NCBI RefSeq assembly: GCF_019303475.1
Contig: NZ_JABLSI010000018.1
Coordinates: 62,001-126,000 of the forward strand
Source of the DNA: Streptomyces sp. JJ38
GTDB lineage: Bacteria; Actinomycetota; Actinomycetes; Streptomycetales; Streptomycetaceae
DNA: 64,000 nucleotides
Reading direction: 5' to 3'
The notes under the pieces were generated by a model, which saw nothing but the letters and a program-made list of their open reading frames with translations, searched no databases and had not been told where the DNA came from. Positions 63,968 through 64,000 of this stretch are shown here, in pieces; position 1 is the first letter of the stretch, and each line of letters opens with the position of its first letter. A program made the translations under genes and the position numbers.

Positions 63968-64000
63968 TCAGGGCGCGGGCTGTTCGGTGGCCGCGGCGGC
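63968..64000 (-). CDS. Possible C-terminal end of a minus-strand gene (cut by window edge)
   Basis: On the minus strand the last 33 bases read AAAATEQPAP followed by TGA at 63970-63968. This is a plausible Ala/Pro-rich protein tail. Too little is visible to name it or be sure it is real. Confidence 0.3.
   Translation of the reverse strand, partial: AAAATEQPAP

Noticed and set aside
1..64000. tRNA, rRNA, replication origin or attachment site
   Set aside because: I saw no cloverleaf-forming sequence with tRNA consensus boxes, no rRNA, no DnaA-box cluster and no integrase-linked direct repeat.

Overview
This is high-GC actinobacterial DNA, most likely a Streptomyces or close relative. The third-codon GC bias is extreme, GTG starts and GGAGG-type ribosome sites are common, and the right third holds the S10-spc-alpha ribosomal protein block in actinobacterial order (rpsJ to rplQ, then truA). 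A WhiJ-type trio (HTH/DUF5753, DUF397, RsbW-like ATPase) and DUF5959 also fit Streptomyces.

Layout: 1-12.3 kb is ordinary accessory chromosome. It holds the N-terminal part of a PucR/CdaR-like regulator, a secreted lipase, a membrane protein, a TrmB/LuxR-type regulator divergent from an M24 peptidase, a Phd/RelE toxin-antitoxin pair, a GNAT enzyme, the WhiJ-type trio and a three-gene ABC exporter-like operon. 12.3-20.6 kb carries a small secreted protein and an exopolysaccharide-type cluster: a UDP-glucuronate decarboxylase-like SDR, a cellulose-synthase-like GT2 enzyme, GalE and UDP-glucose dehydrogenase, facing a beta-helix lipoprotein. 20.7-24.5 kb has a second lipase paralogous to the first, small lipoprotein and SnoaL-like proteins, and a VOC protein/LysR pair. 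24.5-36.1 kb holds an FG-GAP beta-propeller protein divergent from a 3064-residue RHS polymorphic toxin with a lower-GC nuclease tip, followed by a convergent DUF5959 gene.

36.7-43.3 kb is the most interesting part. An ABC/OLD-like AAA ATPase is translationally coupled to a PIN-domain protein. It is followed closely by an EACC1-like membrane peptide coupled to a caspase-like protease with a PH-like tail. After a membrane-anchored protein of unknown role comes a second copy of the EACC1-caspase module, in which EACC1 has shrunk by internal deletion to a 26-codon remnant still coupled to an intact caspase. I read this as a composite, partly duplicated conflict (defence or programmed-death) island lodged directly upstream of the S10 operon.

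43.3-63.7 kb is the housekeeping translation block: S10 operon, spc operon, secY-adk, map, infA-rpmJ-rpsM-rpsK-rpsD-rpoA-rplQ and truA. Between adk and map there is an anomalous 1.7 kb segment with a small secreted protein. The right edge has a dispersed-repeat-like sequence and possibly the tail of another gene. I saw no tRNA, rRNA, CRISPR array or intact insertion sequence.
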